A DNA stretch of 64,000 nucleotides from JACMJL01 sp963791805 (GCA_963791805.1 CAWBTU010000003.1:124001-188000), one strand, 5' to 3'. Shown: positions 18,374-26,999, counted from the stretch's first letter. The notes: generated by a model not told the origin, from the sequence alone. Made by a program: numbers and translations.

Positions 18374-18744
18374 ATCTGCTTCACCTCTAATAATTCGTAC
18401 ATATCTGAAGTTGCAATAATATTAACTCCAGTATTTAAAACATCCTCAATAACAATATCACCACTATGAATAGGATGATTAAGCTCTACCTTGTTTATTT
18501 CCTTCATTACAGGAAATATATCACTAAGATTAATGTCTTTATCTGTTCTAACTGGCAATCTTGGCAGTTCCTTATATATTGTTTTCACGGTAGAACAAAT
18601 ACTTCTCTTAGGACAAATCATTTCATTTACAACATATTCTTTTCCCCTAATACATTGGTTCCCAGAAATCTTATACCCTTCGCCTTCAGGCTCTACATCC
18701 ATCTCGCAACCGTTAGGGCAAACTATACAGGTTATCTGCTTCAC
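18370..18744 (-). CDS. DUF1667 Fe-S protein (GlpA/NAD-reductase partner)
   Basis: A 124-aa protein with a Cys-rich N-terminus: CIVCPNGC (C6, C9, C13), NQCIRGKEY (C31) and further Cys in CPKRSIC. This is the DUF1667 pattern, found next to GlpA-like dehydrogenases and FAD/NAD reductases in Firmicutes and Thermotoga. It is taken to be the small electron-transfer subunit. The start is GTG after AAGGGGGG. It is coupled to the downstream kinase (ATGA overlap). Confidence 0.85.
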   Translation of the reverse strand: MKQITCIVCPNGCEMDVEPEGEGYKISGNQCIRGKEYVVNEMICPKRSICSTVKTIYKELPRLPVRTDKDINLSDIFPVMKEINKVELNHPIHSGDIVIEDVLNTGVNIIATSDMYELLEVKQI

Positions 18745-18762
18745 TCTAATCCCCCCTTAACG

Positions 18763-20046
18763 TCACCTACTCATTATAAGTTTAATATTATACATTAACT
18801 CTTCTTCATTAATTAGTTCACTTAAATCTAGTTCTATTCTCTCCATTTCAGGTGGTTTTAATTTCATATAAGTTCTAGAGAATATAGAATTATTATTGTA
18901 CATAAGTTTTACACTTACCTTATTCTCATTTTTTTTGCTTCTAAAATAAATAGTAACTTTTTTATTACTTAGTATTCTGCTTATTCTTTGAGGAACTACA
19001 TATAAAAAATCTTCATTTGAGGCTTCAATATTAATGTATTCATCTTTATCTTTAATGTAGGAGTACTCTGCAGCAGCTACACCAGCTAGTGCTCCGCTTT
19101 CAGAAACATAATCCACTAAATCATTTACATGAAGAGCATTTCCACAGGAAAAAACTCCCTCAACACTTGTCATAAAGTTTTCATCTATTTTAGGTCCTTT
19201 AGTACTATTGTCCATAGTTATTTCTAAACTCTCTGCTAACTCATTTTCTGGTATTAATCCTACAGAAAGTATTACTCCATCACATTCAACTATTTCCTCA
19301 GTGCCAGCGATAGGTTGCATTTTTTCATCAACTTTTGAAATTTCAACTGCCTTAACTCTATCTGCTCCAATAATTTTAGTAATAGTATGTGATAAATGCA
19401 AAGGAATTGAATAATCTTCAAGACATTGAGCTATATTTCTGCTTAACCCTGATGGACTATTTTTTGCTTCATATACGCCAAGTACTTCTGAGCCTTCTAA
19501 AGTTAGTCTTCGTGCCATAATTAGTCCTATGTCACCACTTCCTAAAATAACACACTTTTTACAAGGCAAATATCCTAATACATTAACAAAATATTGTGCT
19601 GTACCTGCTGTTAAAACTCCAGCTGGTCTTGTTCCTGTTATTAGAACCTGTTTAGCTGTTCTTTCCCTGCATCCACTGGCAAGAATAATAGTTTTTGAAA
19701 TTATCTCAAATACACCTTGCTCAGAATTTACTAGAAATATTTTAAAGCCTTCTTCAATTTTCTCTATTTTTGTTACAAAGGTAGAAGTTAGTAAAGGAAT
19801 ATTTCTGTTTTTAACTTCTTTAATGTATCTGCCTGCGTACTCTGGACCACTTAGTTTTTCCTTAAATGTTATAAGACCAAACCCATCATGGATACATTGT
19901 TTTAATATTCCGCCAGGTCTGCTTTCTCTCTCTACAATTAAAGTATTTGCTCCTTTATCAAAAGCAGATACTCCTGCTGCAAGTCCTGCCGGTCCAGCTC
20001 CTATTATAACAACATCATACTTACTATTATTAAGCTTCTCCTCCAT
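18763..20046 (-). CDS. FAD/NAD(P)-dependent oxidoreductase of the glycerol-3-phosphate type complex
   Basis: A 427-aa pyridine-nucleotide-disulfide-type flavoprotein with an N-terminal FAD loop VVIIGAGPAGLAAG, an internal NAD loop KKCVILGSGDIGLIMARRL, and a FAD-closing segment GVFSCGNALHVNDLVD. A short C-terminal beta-type domain (about 90 residues) follows. No redox-active CxxC of the thioredoxin-reductase kind is seen, so it probably passes electrons from the GlpA-like partner to NAD or a carrier. The ATG was chosen with AGGAGG at 8 bases; the longer frame begins with GTG inside that SD. It overlaps the GlpA-like gene by 17 bases. Confidence 0.88.
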   Translation of the reverse strand: MEEKLNNSKYDVVIIGAGPAGLAAGVSAFDKGANTLIVERESRPGGILKQCIHDGFGLITFKEKLSGPEYAGRYIKEVKNRNIPLLTSTFVTKIEKIEEGFKIFLVNSEQGVFEIISKTIILASGCRERTAKQVLITGTRPAGVLTAGTAQYFVNVLGYLPCKKCVILGSGDIGLIMARRLTLEGSEVLGVYEAKNSPSGLSRNIAQCLEDYSIPLHLSHTITKIIGADRVKAVEISKVDEKMQPIAGTEEIVECDGVILSVGLIPENELAESLEITMDNSTKGPKIDENFMTSVEGVFSCGNALHVNDLVDYVSESGALAGVAAAEYSYIKDKDEYINIEASNEDFLYVVPQRISRILSNKKVTIYFRSKKNENKVSVKLMYNNNSIFSRTYMKLKPPEMERIELDLSELINEEELMYNIKLIMSR

Positions 20047-21763
20047 GAATTTCACCTCCTGGCACCTTAGTCTGCTCTACAAGTATCTCTGATCCAATAC
20101 CCTTCTTTGTGATATTGCACATATCTTTAGCTTTTTCTTCTGCAATAACTTCCATTACAAGAGGTAGACAGAATCCACCTTGACACCTTCCGCCACCAGT
20201 TCTTACTCTTCTTTTAACTCCATCTGCAGTATCTACTGGAATAGGAGAATTTAGTGCGTCTACAATTTCACCTTTGCTTATTTCCTCACACCTACAAAGG
20301 ATAATTCCATAATCAGGTCTTTTCTTAATTAATCTGCTTCTTTCTTCTAAATCCATAGTAGCCAATTGAGGTATGGACTTTCTAAAAGGATTCCAGTTAT
20401 TTTTCATGGTTATTTTCATCTGCTTTTTCAAAATACCTAAAGTGATTTTCTCTATTTCTAGAGAGATTGCTGGAGCAGATGCTACACCTGGTGACTGAAT
20501 TCCCGCTGCATACACAAGATTATCAACATATTCGGATTTTTCTATAATAAAATCCTCTTCATATGTAGCTGCTCTTGTTCCAGCACAATAAGTAATGATA
20601 TCTGAAGGCTTGAACTTTGGAATAATCGGTAACTGCTTTTCAATAATCTTGTCCAAGTTTTCTTTATTAGTAGTGTAATCTTCTTTATAGGGCTGTTCAT
20701 AAGCATCTGGTCCTAAAAGTACATTACCCTCTGTTGTCTTAACAACTCCACCACCTTTAGTGTCACCTTTAGCTAAACTTAATGAAGGTTTAGCAACTAC
20801 TCCATTAATATACTTGCCTACTTTTTTATCTAGGAAGATGATTTCTCCCTTTCTAGGGTGTATTGTGAAAAATTGATCTCCAGCCATATTTGCTATTTCA
20901 TCTGCAAATACACCAGCTGCATTAATTACTAATTGGGGATAAATTTCACCTCTATTAGTAGTAACTGAATGTATTTTTTCCTTTTCTTTTTCAATTGATA
21001 AAACCACTGTGTTAAGTGATACTTCTACACCATTTTCCACTGCATTTTCAGCATATGCGATTGTAGTTTTGTATGGAGAAAGGATACCTGTTGAAGCAAA
21101 ATGCAATGCTCCTACTATATTATCCATAATATTAGGCTCTAATTTTCTGACCTCATCACCAGATAAGAAACTCATACCTTTGACTCCATTAAGTTTTGCC
21201 CTTGCTTTAACTAATGGATATCCAAACTTTACCCACTTTTTATCAAAAAGAATATTTGATCCACATCTTTCAAAGGGAAAATCAAGTTCCTTTGCTACTT
21301 GTGTATATAACTCATTACCCTTAACATTAAAAAAGGCCCTTTTGGATCCTGGTTTTGGCTCAACTCCAGGGTGAACCATTCCGTCATTTCTTGAAGAAGT
21401 ATTCATTGCTAGGTCACATTCTTTATCTAATAGCAACACTGAAATATTCCATTTAGATAATTCTCTAGCAATAGAACAACCAATAATACCTCCTCCAATT
21501 ATTAATACATCAACCTTTTTGTTTTGAAGTGCATTATCAACCAAAGTAGGTTTTTTCATTGCTGGTAAAATTAATCCTTCTACCTCCAACTTGTTTACTA
21601 CACCCTTGTAGCCTCTTTTAGCTGCAAGTTTTCCGGCTTTAATCACATCGTCCCAGTCTTTAACAACACCCTCAAGCTCTATTGAAGAGTGCCATTCTTT
21701 ACAAAATATTTCTTGCCCAATTTGATTTCTTAGAAGCTTTTCAGTTTTTACTATTTTACTCAT
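20030..21763 (-). CDS. GlpA-like FAD-dependent glycerol-3-phosphate dehydrogenase with BFD [2Fe-2S] domain
   Basis: A 577-aa DAO-family oxidase. Residues ~25-80 form an unusual N-terminal extension (ELEGVVKDWDDVIKAGKLAA...GVVNKLEVEG) resembling a BON domain. The FAD loop VLIIGGGIIGCSIARELSK follows, then a DAO core to ~465. A BFD-like [2Fe-2S] domain comes next, with Cys in LCRCEEI and GGGRCQGGFC. Family role: oxidise glycerol-3-phosphate (or a relative) to the DHAP form. The start is the ATG after AGGTGA; the longer frame has no ribosome-binding site and would lie over the operator. First gene of a five-gene operon. Confidence 0.88.
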   Translation of the reverse strand: MSKIVKTEKLLRNQIGQEIFCKEWHSSIELEGVVKDWDDVIKAGKLAAKRGYKGVVNKLEVEGLILPAMKKPTLVDNALQNKKVDVLIIGGGIIGCSIARELSKWNISVLLLDKECDLAMNTSSRNDGMVHPGVEPKPGSKRAFFNVKGNELYTQVAKELDFPFERCGSNILFDKKWVKFGYPLVKARAKLNGVKGMSFLSGDEVRKLEPNIMDNIVGALHFASTGILSPYKTTIAYAENAVENGVEVSLNTVVLSIEKEKEKIHSVTTNRGEIYPQLVINAAGVFADEIANMAGDQFFTIHPRKGEIIFLDKKVGKYINGVVAKPSLSLAKGDTKGGGVVKTTEGNVLLGPDAYEQPYKEDYTTNKENLDKIIEKQLPIIPKFKPSDIITYCAGTRAATYEEDFIIEKSEYVDNLVYAAGIQSPGVASAPAISLEIEKITLGILKKQMKITMKNNWNPFRKSIPQLATMDLEERSRLIKKRPDYGIILCRCEEISKGEIVDALNSPIPVDTADGVKRRVRTGGGRCQGGFCLPLVMEVIAEEKAKDMCNITKKGIGSEILVEQTKVPGGEIHGGEA

Positions 21764-21781
21764 AACTTCACCTCTTATTAG

Positions 21782-21795
21782 GATGTTCGGACATC
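21782..21795. promoter_or_regulatory. Palindromic operator in the operon leader
   Basis: GATGTTCGGACATC: 5-bp arms GATGT/ACATC around a 4-base centre. It lies just after the predicted +1 and immediately before the ribosome-binding site of the GlpA-like gene. Likely site for the divergently placed UTRA-GntR regulator; not seen upstream of the regulator itself. Confidence 0.55.
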
Positions 21796-21803
21796 TTAAC
21801 CTC

Positions 21804-21832
21804 ATTATATATAATATGATTAGATTTTGCAA
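21804..21832 (-). promoter_or_regulatory. Promoter of the GlpA-like/AGPS-like operon
   Basis: On the minus strand TTGCAA, 17-base spacer, TATAAT. The predicted start of transcription is near 21797, giving a leader of about 34 bases that contains the palindrome. Confidence 0.7.
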
Positions 21833-21862
21833 GAGATACTAAAATAATTGGATATTAAAAAA

Positions 21863-21911
21863 GTCTCAAAATAATTTAAAAGACCTTACAATCTTAAATC
21901 TATTTTGAGAC
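21863..21911 (-). terminator. Terminator of the GntR regulator gene
   Basis: GTCTCAAAATA pairs with TATTTTGAGAC, with an inner ATTTAA/TTAAAT and AGA/TCT helix, followed on the minus strand by TTTTTT. It separates the regulator from the operon promoter 30 bases downstream. Confidence 0.85.
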
Positions 21912-21920
21912 CTTCATTAT

Positions 21921-22643
21921 TTATATGTTATCGAGAGTTAATGTGTAGATATTTCCTAGAATTATAAAGTTTAAATAATATGCAGGTTCTTTGTTATCCT
22001 CAATAAAAATCCATCTCTCTAAATCTAATACAAGAGTATTTTCATCAATGTTTAAAATATTTTGTTCTTCTTTAGTTGGAACTCTTGATACTATTACCTG
22101 CTCTACTTTCCTAATAGTTACTTTTAGTTCTTCTAATATAATTTTTGCTATAGAACCACTTAAATCAAAATTATTTTCTATGGCTTTAAATTCTTCAGAA
22201 AAATAGGATTTTTCTATAGCAATGGGCGTATTCTCTGCATATCTAATTCTTTTAAGATAGCAACAAGGTTTTGGAGTTTGCCATTTTAGCTTTGACAAAA
22301 ACTTTTTATCTGGATTAATCATAGCTTTTTCTTCTACCACATTGTGAGGAAGCACCCCTTTGTCCTTAAGATAATAGGTTAAGCTAATCAGTGGTTCAAA
22401 TCCTAATGAGGACTGCTTTTTTGCAACAAAGGTGCCTATTCCATGTTTCTTATATAGATATCCCTCGTTAACTAAATGAGATAATGATTCTCTAACAGTG
22501 GCTCTTCCAACACCATACTCCTCCATTAAAGCCTTCTCCGTTGGAATCTGACATTCTACTCCCCACATTTCACTTTTTATCTTTTCTATTAAATCATCCT
22601 TTAGTTGGATATATAAAGGTATGTGCTTTTTTCTATCAATCAT
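21921..22643 (-). CDS. GntR-family (HutC/UTRA) transcription regulator
   Basis: A 240-aa repressor-type protein with a winged HTH at about residues 5-70 (LYIQLKDDLIEKI, PTEKALMEEYGVGRATVRES) and a UTRA effector-binding domain at ~90-235. UTRA domains bind small sugar phosphates or similar effectors. The start chosen is the ATG five codons inside the longest frame, which has AGGA at 8 bases; the first ATG has none. It sits directly upstream of the GlpA-like operon, separated by its own terminator, and most likely controls that operon through the palindrome in its leader. Confidence 0.9.
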   Translation of the reverse strand: MIDRKKHIPLYIQLKDDLIEKIKSEMWGVECQIPTEKALMEEYGVGRATVRESLSHLVNEGYLYKKHGIGTFVAKKQSSLGFEPLISLTYYLKDKGVLPHNVVEEKAMINPDKKFLSKLKWQTPKPCCYLKRIRYAENTPIAIEKSYFSEEFKAIENNFDLSGSIAKIILEELKVTIRKVEQVIVSRVPTKEEQNILNIDENTLVLDLERWIFIEDNKEPAYYLNFIILGNIYTLTLDNI

Positions 22644-22701
22644 AATTTTTATCCTCATCTCACTTAGATTTATTATTCTTTTTTCAACTTGTTTGACTCT
22701 A

Positions 22702-22731
22702 ATTATACAAAACCTTTTTGTACTAATGCAA
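22702..22731 (-). promoter_or_regulatory. Promoter of the GntR regulator gene
   Basis: Minus strand TTGCAT, 18-base spacer, TATAAT; about 60 bases before the chosen start codon. Back-to-back with the promoter of the divergent membrane-protein gene. Confidence 0.6.
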
Positions 22732-22762
22732 TTATTTCAAAAAAATTTAATTTCAAATATCT

Positions 22763-22791
22763 TTGAACAAACAAAGCAAAAATGATAAAAT
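22763..22791 (+). promoter_or_regulatory. Promoter of the CmpB-like membrane protein gene
   Basis: TTGAAC, 17-base spacer, TAAAAT, about 40 bases before the ATG. Confidence 0.55.
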
Positions 22792-22832
22792 GTATAGTGT
22801 TATAAACAAAATCAATTTTTCAGGAGATATTT

Positions 22833-23699
22833 ATGATTGCAAATTTAAAAATTTTTGACTACTCGTTAGTTTATATACTACTATATTTTTCACTATATTC
22901 CTTTTTAGGTTGGTGCTTAGAAACAACTTTTGCTACTTATAGAGCTAAACATTTCGTTAATAGAGGCTTTCTATTTGGACCCTTCTGCCCCATGTATGGC
23001 TTTACTGCCGTATCAATAATAATGCTAGCTGAAAATATAGATGGAAATTATATAAAGCTTTATATAGTATGTTTCTTAGGAGCTTCAATAATTGAATATA
23101 TTACTGGATTTGTCCTTGAAGCACTTTTTGATACAAAATGGTGGGATTATAGCAACAGACCTCTTAATCTTAAAGGAAGAATTTGCTTATTGTTTTCTTT
23201 CTATTGGGGATTAGTTGGTGTATTTTTAATAAAAATTTTGCAACCAATTTTGAGCACCTTTATGACAAGCCTTATAGATTCAAATGCGTCATATATACTA
23301 TTTTATCTACTAATCATTTATTTTGCACTTGACGCTATTATGACTTTGAATACTTTACTAGAGCTTAAGCGACTATTTATACAACTTGAAGATATTTCTA
23401 CAGAAATAAAAAGTACCATACTAAATCTTAAAGAAATTGCATACGATAAAGTAACTTTAGTTGGGAATAAATCAAAGGATAGAATTGCTGAATCTGATTT
23501 CTTCTCGAGAGACTTTTGGAATAAGAGAGAAGTCATTGATAATATACCTAAGGAACTTAAAGAAAGATATGATTCTATTGTTAATAGAATTGCTTCACGT
23601 TATTCTAGACTTTTTAATGCCTTTCCTCATCTTAGTTCCAAAAAACTTAGGAAATCAATTGTTGAAATCCGAGAAAAAATAAAATTGAAGGTAAGGTAA
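22833..23699 (+). CDS. Putative ABC_trans_CmpB-type membrane protein (PF06541-like)
   Basis: A 288-aa integral membrane protein with about five TM segments in the first ~190 residues and a charged cytoplasmic C-terminus of ~100 residues. Family strings are YSFLGWCLETTFA, FVNRGFLFGPFCPMYGFTA and NLKGRICLLFSFYWG. Members are often called putative ABC transporter permeases, but no transport activity is established. SD CAGGAGATA precedes the ATG. The MBL-fold gene begins 4 bases after the stop, so the two are co-transcribed. Confidence 0.8.
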   Translation: MIANLKIFDYSLVYILLYFSLYSFLGWCLETTFATYRAKHFVNRGFLFGPFCPMYGFTAVSIIMLAENIDGNYIKLYIVCFLGASIIEYITGFVLEALFDTKWWDYSNRPLNLKGRICLLFSFYWGLVGVFLIKILQPILSTFMTSLIDSNASYILFYLLIIYFALDAIMTLNTLLELKRLFIQLEDISTEIKSTILNLKEIAYDKVTLVGNKSKDRIAESDFFSRDFWNKREVIDNIPKELKERYDSIVNRIASRYSRLFNAFPHLSSKKLRKSIVEIREKIKLKVR

Positions 23700-23703
23700 T
23701 TTT

Positions 23704-24528
23704 ATGGAGGTTCCACACTTTTTAAAAATATTTAGTTACATGTATCATTTAAATAGAAGAAATTTTAATGTCTATAACAAGCCAGTTCTAACTCCACAAA
23801 ATGATGCAATAGTAAATAATTCTATTCATTGGGTTGGACATGCAACTACTGTTATAAATTTAGAAGGAAAAATTCTAGTTACTGATCCTATGATTGGCAA
23901 TTTGGGGTTTATCAAAAGACTAGTAAAGCCTTCACTAGATTTAAAAGAAATAAGCATCGATTACTTACTTATAACCCACGGGCATATGGATCATTTAAAT
24001 AATAATGCTCTGAAAGATATCGACAAAAATGCTATTGTTATTGTTCCACGAGGCTTGAAAACTAGACTTAAGATGAAAGGTTTTAAAAACATCATAGTAT
24101 TAAGACCTGGGGAAAGCTACAAGGACTCCAACATACAGTTAAAGTGTATTAAAGCTGAACATAAGGGTAATAGATATCCTGGATTAGGTTTCAAGGACTG
24201 TAATTCCTACTTTATTACTAGATGTGACAAAAGTATTCTTTTATCAGCTGATACTGCCTATACTAACGCATATAATGGAATCAAAGCAGATGTGGCAATT
24301 ATGCCTGTAGGAAACTATAAGCCAGATGACTTTTTAAAAATGCACTGTTCCCCTGAACAAAGCTTTGATATGTTTAAAATGATGGACTGTAACTTAATGA
24401 TCCCAATTCATTACAAAACATATATTCTTGCTCAAGATGAAGATTTAGAAACCGTAGCAATCTTGAATAGGATAAATGATGGATCAATAAAAATAATAGA
24501 AATTGGTGAAACAGTGGTACTTAATTAA
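23704..24528 (+). CDS. MBL-fold metallo-hydrolase (UlaG / NAPE-PLD-like)
   Basis: A metal-dependent hydrolase of the beta-lactamase fold, 274 aa. The core motif is ITHGHMDHLN (HxHxDH); a second ligand region is SADTAY, and the C-terminal His is in IPIHYKT. WVGHATTVINLEG near residue 40 is typical of the UlaG/NAPE-PLD branch, which acts on phosphodiesters or lactones. The start lies 4 bases after the preceding stop, with AAGG inside the preceding gene. Substrate unknown. A strong terminator follows. Confidence 0.85.
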   Translation: MEVPHFLKIFSYMYHLNRRNFNVYNKPVLTPQNDAIVNNSIHWVGHATTVINLEGKILVTDPMIGNLGFIKRLVKPSLDLKEISIDYLLITHGHMDHLNNNALKDIDKNAIVIVPRGLKTRLKMKGFKNIIVLRPGESYKDSNIQLKCIKAEHKGNRYPGLGFKDCNSYFITRCDKSILLSADTAYTNAYNGIKADVAIMPVGNYKPDDFLKMHCSPEQSFDMFKMMDCNLMIPIHYKTYILAQDEDLETVAILNRINDGSIKIIEIGETVVLN

Positions 24529-24535
24529 TAAACTA

Positions 24536-24568
24536 ATGCCTGCTAAATTTTTTAGCAGGCATTTTCTA
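24536..24568 (+). terminator. Terminator between convergent genes
   Basis: ATGCCTGCTAAA pairs perfectly with TTTAGCAGGCAT over a 3-base loop, followed by TTTCTATTTTTA on the plus strand. Confidence 0.9.
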
Positions 24569-24571
24569 TTT

Positions 24572-24811
24572 TTATTTTATTTCTAACCCATCTATATCTA
24601 TTTCATTTAGCAAATCTTTTAATTTAATCAATTCCTCTTTATTTAATGTAATTCCCTTTCCCATTTTCTCATGAGTCTCATCCCATTCACGAATATCAAC
24701 CTTTGCCGGTTTATTATTCCATGCTATAACATTAACTTCTCTTTTCATTCCTTTTGAACTTTCAGAAAGAACTCCTAAATTCTTCATAATATCAAATTTA
24801 AAATCAGCCAT
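24572..24811 (-). CDS. YdbC-like PC4-domain protein (79 aa)
   Basis: Starts MADFKFDIMKNLGVLSESSK and contains WNNKPAKVDIREW and HEKMGKGITLNKEEL, the hallmark of the bacterial YdbC/PC4 family. These small dimeric proteins bind single-stranded DNA through a Whirly/PC4-like sheet. The length matches the family. SD AAGGAGT lies before the ATG. Monocistronic; convergent with the MBL-fold gene. Confidence 0.9.
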   Translation of the reverse strand: MADFKFDIMKNLGVLSESSKGMKREVNVIAWNNKPAKVDIREWDETHEKMGKGITLNKEELIKLKDLLNEIDIDGLEIK

Positions 24812-24939
24812 TACAAAACACTCCTTATTTCTTCCAACGATTTAATACTATTTATTATATCATAAGTGATCTTCAAAAATAGAATCCTTAATCTCAAATT
24901 TAATATTTATTCATATCATATATTAAGAGGTGATGCAAA

Positions 24940-25272
24940 ATGTACCGAATTGATATTGATACAAAAGGACTAGTTTTAAAGTTATATAGGAATGGTATTT
25001 TTATTAAGAAATATCCAGTTGCTGTTGGAAAGCCTTCCACACCTACACCTTTAGGTCATTGGAAAGTTATTAATAAAGGGCTATGGGGAAAACAATTTGG
25101 AGGACATTTCATGCAACTTAACATACCTTATGGAATATATGGAATACATGGCACGGATGCACCTTGGTCTATAACACATTCAGTAAGTCATGGATGTATA
25201 AGAATGTATAGCTATGATGCCAAAGAATTATATGGAATAATTTCTAAAGGTACACCAGTTAATATCTACTAA
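24940..25272 (+). CDS. L,D-transpeptidase (YkuD domain), minimal form
   Basis: A 110-aa protein that is almost only the YkuD catalytic domain: YPVAVGKPSTPTPLG, then GIHGTD, then the active-site string SHGCIRMYSYDAKELY with the nucleophilic Cys. YkuD enzymes cross-link peptidoglycan stem peptides (3-3 links) or attach proteins to the wall. No signal peptide or LysM domain is present, so export is unclear. SD AAGAGGTGAT precedes the ATG. Its 3' end overlaps the convergent WG-repeat gene by 4 bases. Confidence 0.88.
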   Translation: MYRIDIDTKGLVLKLYRNGIFIKKYPVAVGKPSTPTPLGHWKVINKGLWGKQFGGHFMQLNIPYGIYGIHGTDAPWSITHSVSHGCIRMYSYDAKELYGIISKGTPVNIY

Positions 25273-26999
25273 GGCTTTATATAATTATAGCTCCTCCAGA
25301 ATTCTCCATTCATATTGATAATATTAAGAATATGTGAATAGGGTATTTTAAAAGTTGGAAAACCTGCTGCGAAAGGTGCAATTTCATAGGGATAAAAGTA
25401 AAGAAACAAGGCATCTTCTTTTACATAAAAAGGTTGATTTGCTTTTATTCCTATATAACTATTAGGAAATATATACGAATATTGTGACTCAGTTTTGATT
25501 TGCTTTCCTACAATATCACTTAAAATTTTTACATAGCTACTGTTTTCTTTAAATAAATCCTTTAATTCATAAAATCTCCCATTAACTATATTAATACAAG
25601 GATATACCTTGCTCGGCATCCCATGTGCTGCCCCAAAATGATATTCGTAGCCATTTAATTGCAAGACAAGCAAATCCTTTTTGAAAAACTCTATAGAAAA
25701 ATTTCCTGTATAGTTGTAATCTAGTTGAACATTTTCATTTATTCCTTTTACTTTTGATAACATTGCTAGTTTACTATTAACACTTTTCAATATAACTTCC
25801 TTTGTTATACCCTGAACTTGTGGATAATATACTAAATAGTCCTTATTAGGTCTAAACCGCTCCTCTTTAACACTATAGTACTTATTCAATGGAATTACAG
25901 AGTTTTGTTTCCAAACAAGATTTCCAGATTGATCAAAATATGATACTCTCTGATCTACATATGCCTTCACTAAAGTTCCTTGAATTTCAACATTTCCACT
26001 ACCGTCAATAATAGGAAGTCGTTTTACTCCTCTTCCAATAATATCAATGAAAAAAGTATAATAATTATTATAGGCTGAAGCTAGTCCATTCATATATACA
26101 GAAACGTCGTTGTACATGAAATCAATAAAAAAGAACCCGTTTATATCTGCAACTGAATACTTAGATCCCATGTATGGCCTTTTATTATCAATAGCTTTAC
26201 CAACTGCAACTCGATTTTCCCCTAATAATTTTATATCATTATAGTGGGGAGCTATAACAAAATCACCTTTTCTATTTATAAGTCCAATTTCATTAATAAA
26301 GCTGTCTGACATATTTACTATAGCCCTTCCTTTACTAAAGGCCCCAGCCATGATATACCTTTCTGGAATAGCAATGTTCCCTTTTTCATCTATATATCCA
26401 AATTTACCTCCAACTTTTTTTTGAAAAGCTAACAGTCCATCTCCCAAGTCTCCAACATAAGCATAATAAAAAGTATTTATTCTTTCACCATGAGTTTCTA
26501 TCAATGCAAATTCATTTTGTTTAATTTTCACTACTGCTTTTCCCTTTTTAAAGTCACCTGCAGTTTCATATATAGCAGGAATTACCTCCTTTCCATTAGT
26601 ATCCAAATAACCATATAAGGAATTTCCTTGCTTATCACTTCTTGAGAATAAAGCTCTTTTTTCAATATAGTTACCGATAAAGCTATATGATTTTTGAGTA
26701 ACCACTCTTCCATCTTCATTAATAACGCTAAAACCTTTTTCATCAATTACAACTGCAAGTCCTTCTGAAAATTCATAAATACTACTGTATTTAGGTTCTA
26801 CAATATAGTTTCCCTTGACATCGATAATTCCATAAGAATCTTTTATACCAACGATAGCAACAGCGTTGCTTTGGAAACCTAAAGCAGAATCATACCTAAC
26901 TTTAAGTATTATCTCTCCTTTGTTATTTATATATACCCATTTAACTCCGTAAACAGTGTTAATAGATGCTGGATATAAGTTAATTTCATATCCTTTCAT
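25269..26999 (-). CDS. WG-repeat protein with C-terminal DUF3298/RsiV-like domain
   Basis: A 576-aa protein. Residues ~15-380 hold at least eight WG-type repeats of the form YGIIDVKGNYIVEPKY, FGYIDEKGNIAIPERY and GLINRKGDFVIAPHY. A C-terminal DUF4163/DUF3298 region (~420-570) has FSIEFFKKDLLVLQLNGYEYHFGAAHG and YFYPYEIAPFAAGF. DUF3298 occurs in the anti-sigma factor RsiV, which binds lysozyme, so a role in sensing wall ligands is possible. No signal peptide is visible, which is odd for such a protein. SD TAGGAGA precedes the ATG. Confidence 0.85.
   Translation of the reverse strand: MKGYEINLYPASINTVYGVKWVYINNKGEIILKVRYDSALGFQSNAVAIVGIKDSYGIIDVKGNYIVEPKYSSIYEFSEGLAVVIDEKGFSVINEDGRVVTQKSYSFIGNYIEKRALFSRSDKQGNSLYGYLDTNGKEVIPAIYETAGDFKKGKAVVKIKQNEFALIETHGERINTFYYAYVGDLGDGLLAFQKKVGGKFGYIDEKGNIAIPERYIMAGAFSKGRAIVNMSDSFINEIGLINRKGDFVIAPHYNDIKLLGENRVAVGKAIDNKRPYMGSKYSVADINGFFFIDFMYNDVSVYMNGLASAYNNYYTFFIDIIGRGVKRLPIIDGSGNVEIQGTLVKAYVDQRVSYFDQSGNLVWKQNSVIPLNKYYSVKEERFRPNKDYLVYYPQVQGITKEVILKSVNSKLAMLSKVKGINENVQLDYNYTGNFSIEFFKKDLLVLQLNGYEYHFGAAHGMPSKVYPCINIVNGRFYELKDLFKENSSYVKILSDIVGKQIKTESQYSYIFPNSYIGIKANQPFYVKEDALFLYFYPYEIAPFAAGFPTFKIPYSHILNIINMNGEFWRSYNYIKP

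Noticed and set aside
19529..20092. 187-codon plus-strand open frame across the FAD/NAD reductase gene
   Set aside because: Antisense to a clear flavoprotein with FAD and NAD loops; no domain or ribosome-binding site of its own.
21764..21832. 23-residue N-terminal extension of the GlpA-like protein
   Set aside because: It has no ribosome-binding site and would be encoded over the promoter -10 and operator; the ATG after AGGTGA is used instead.
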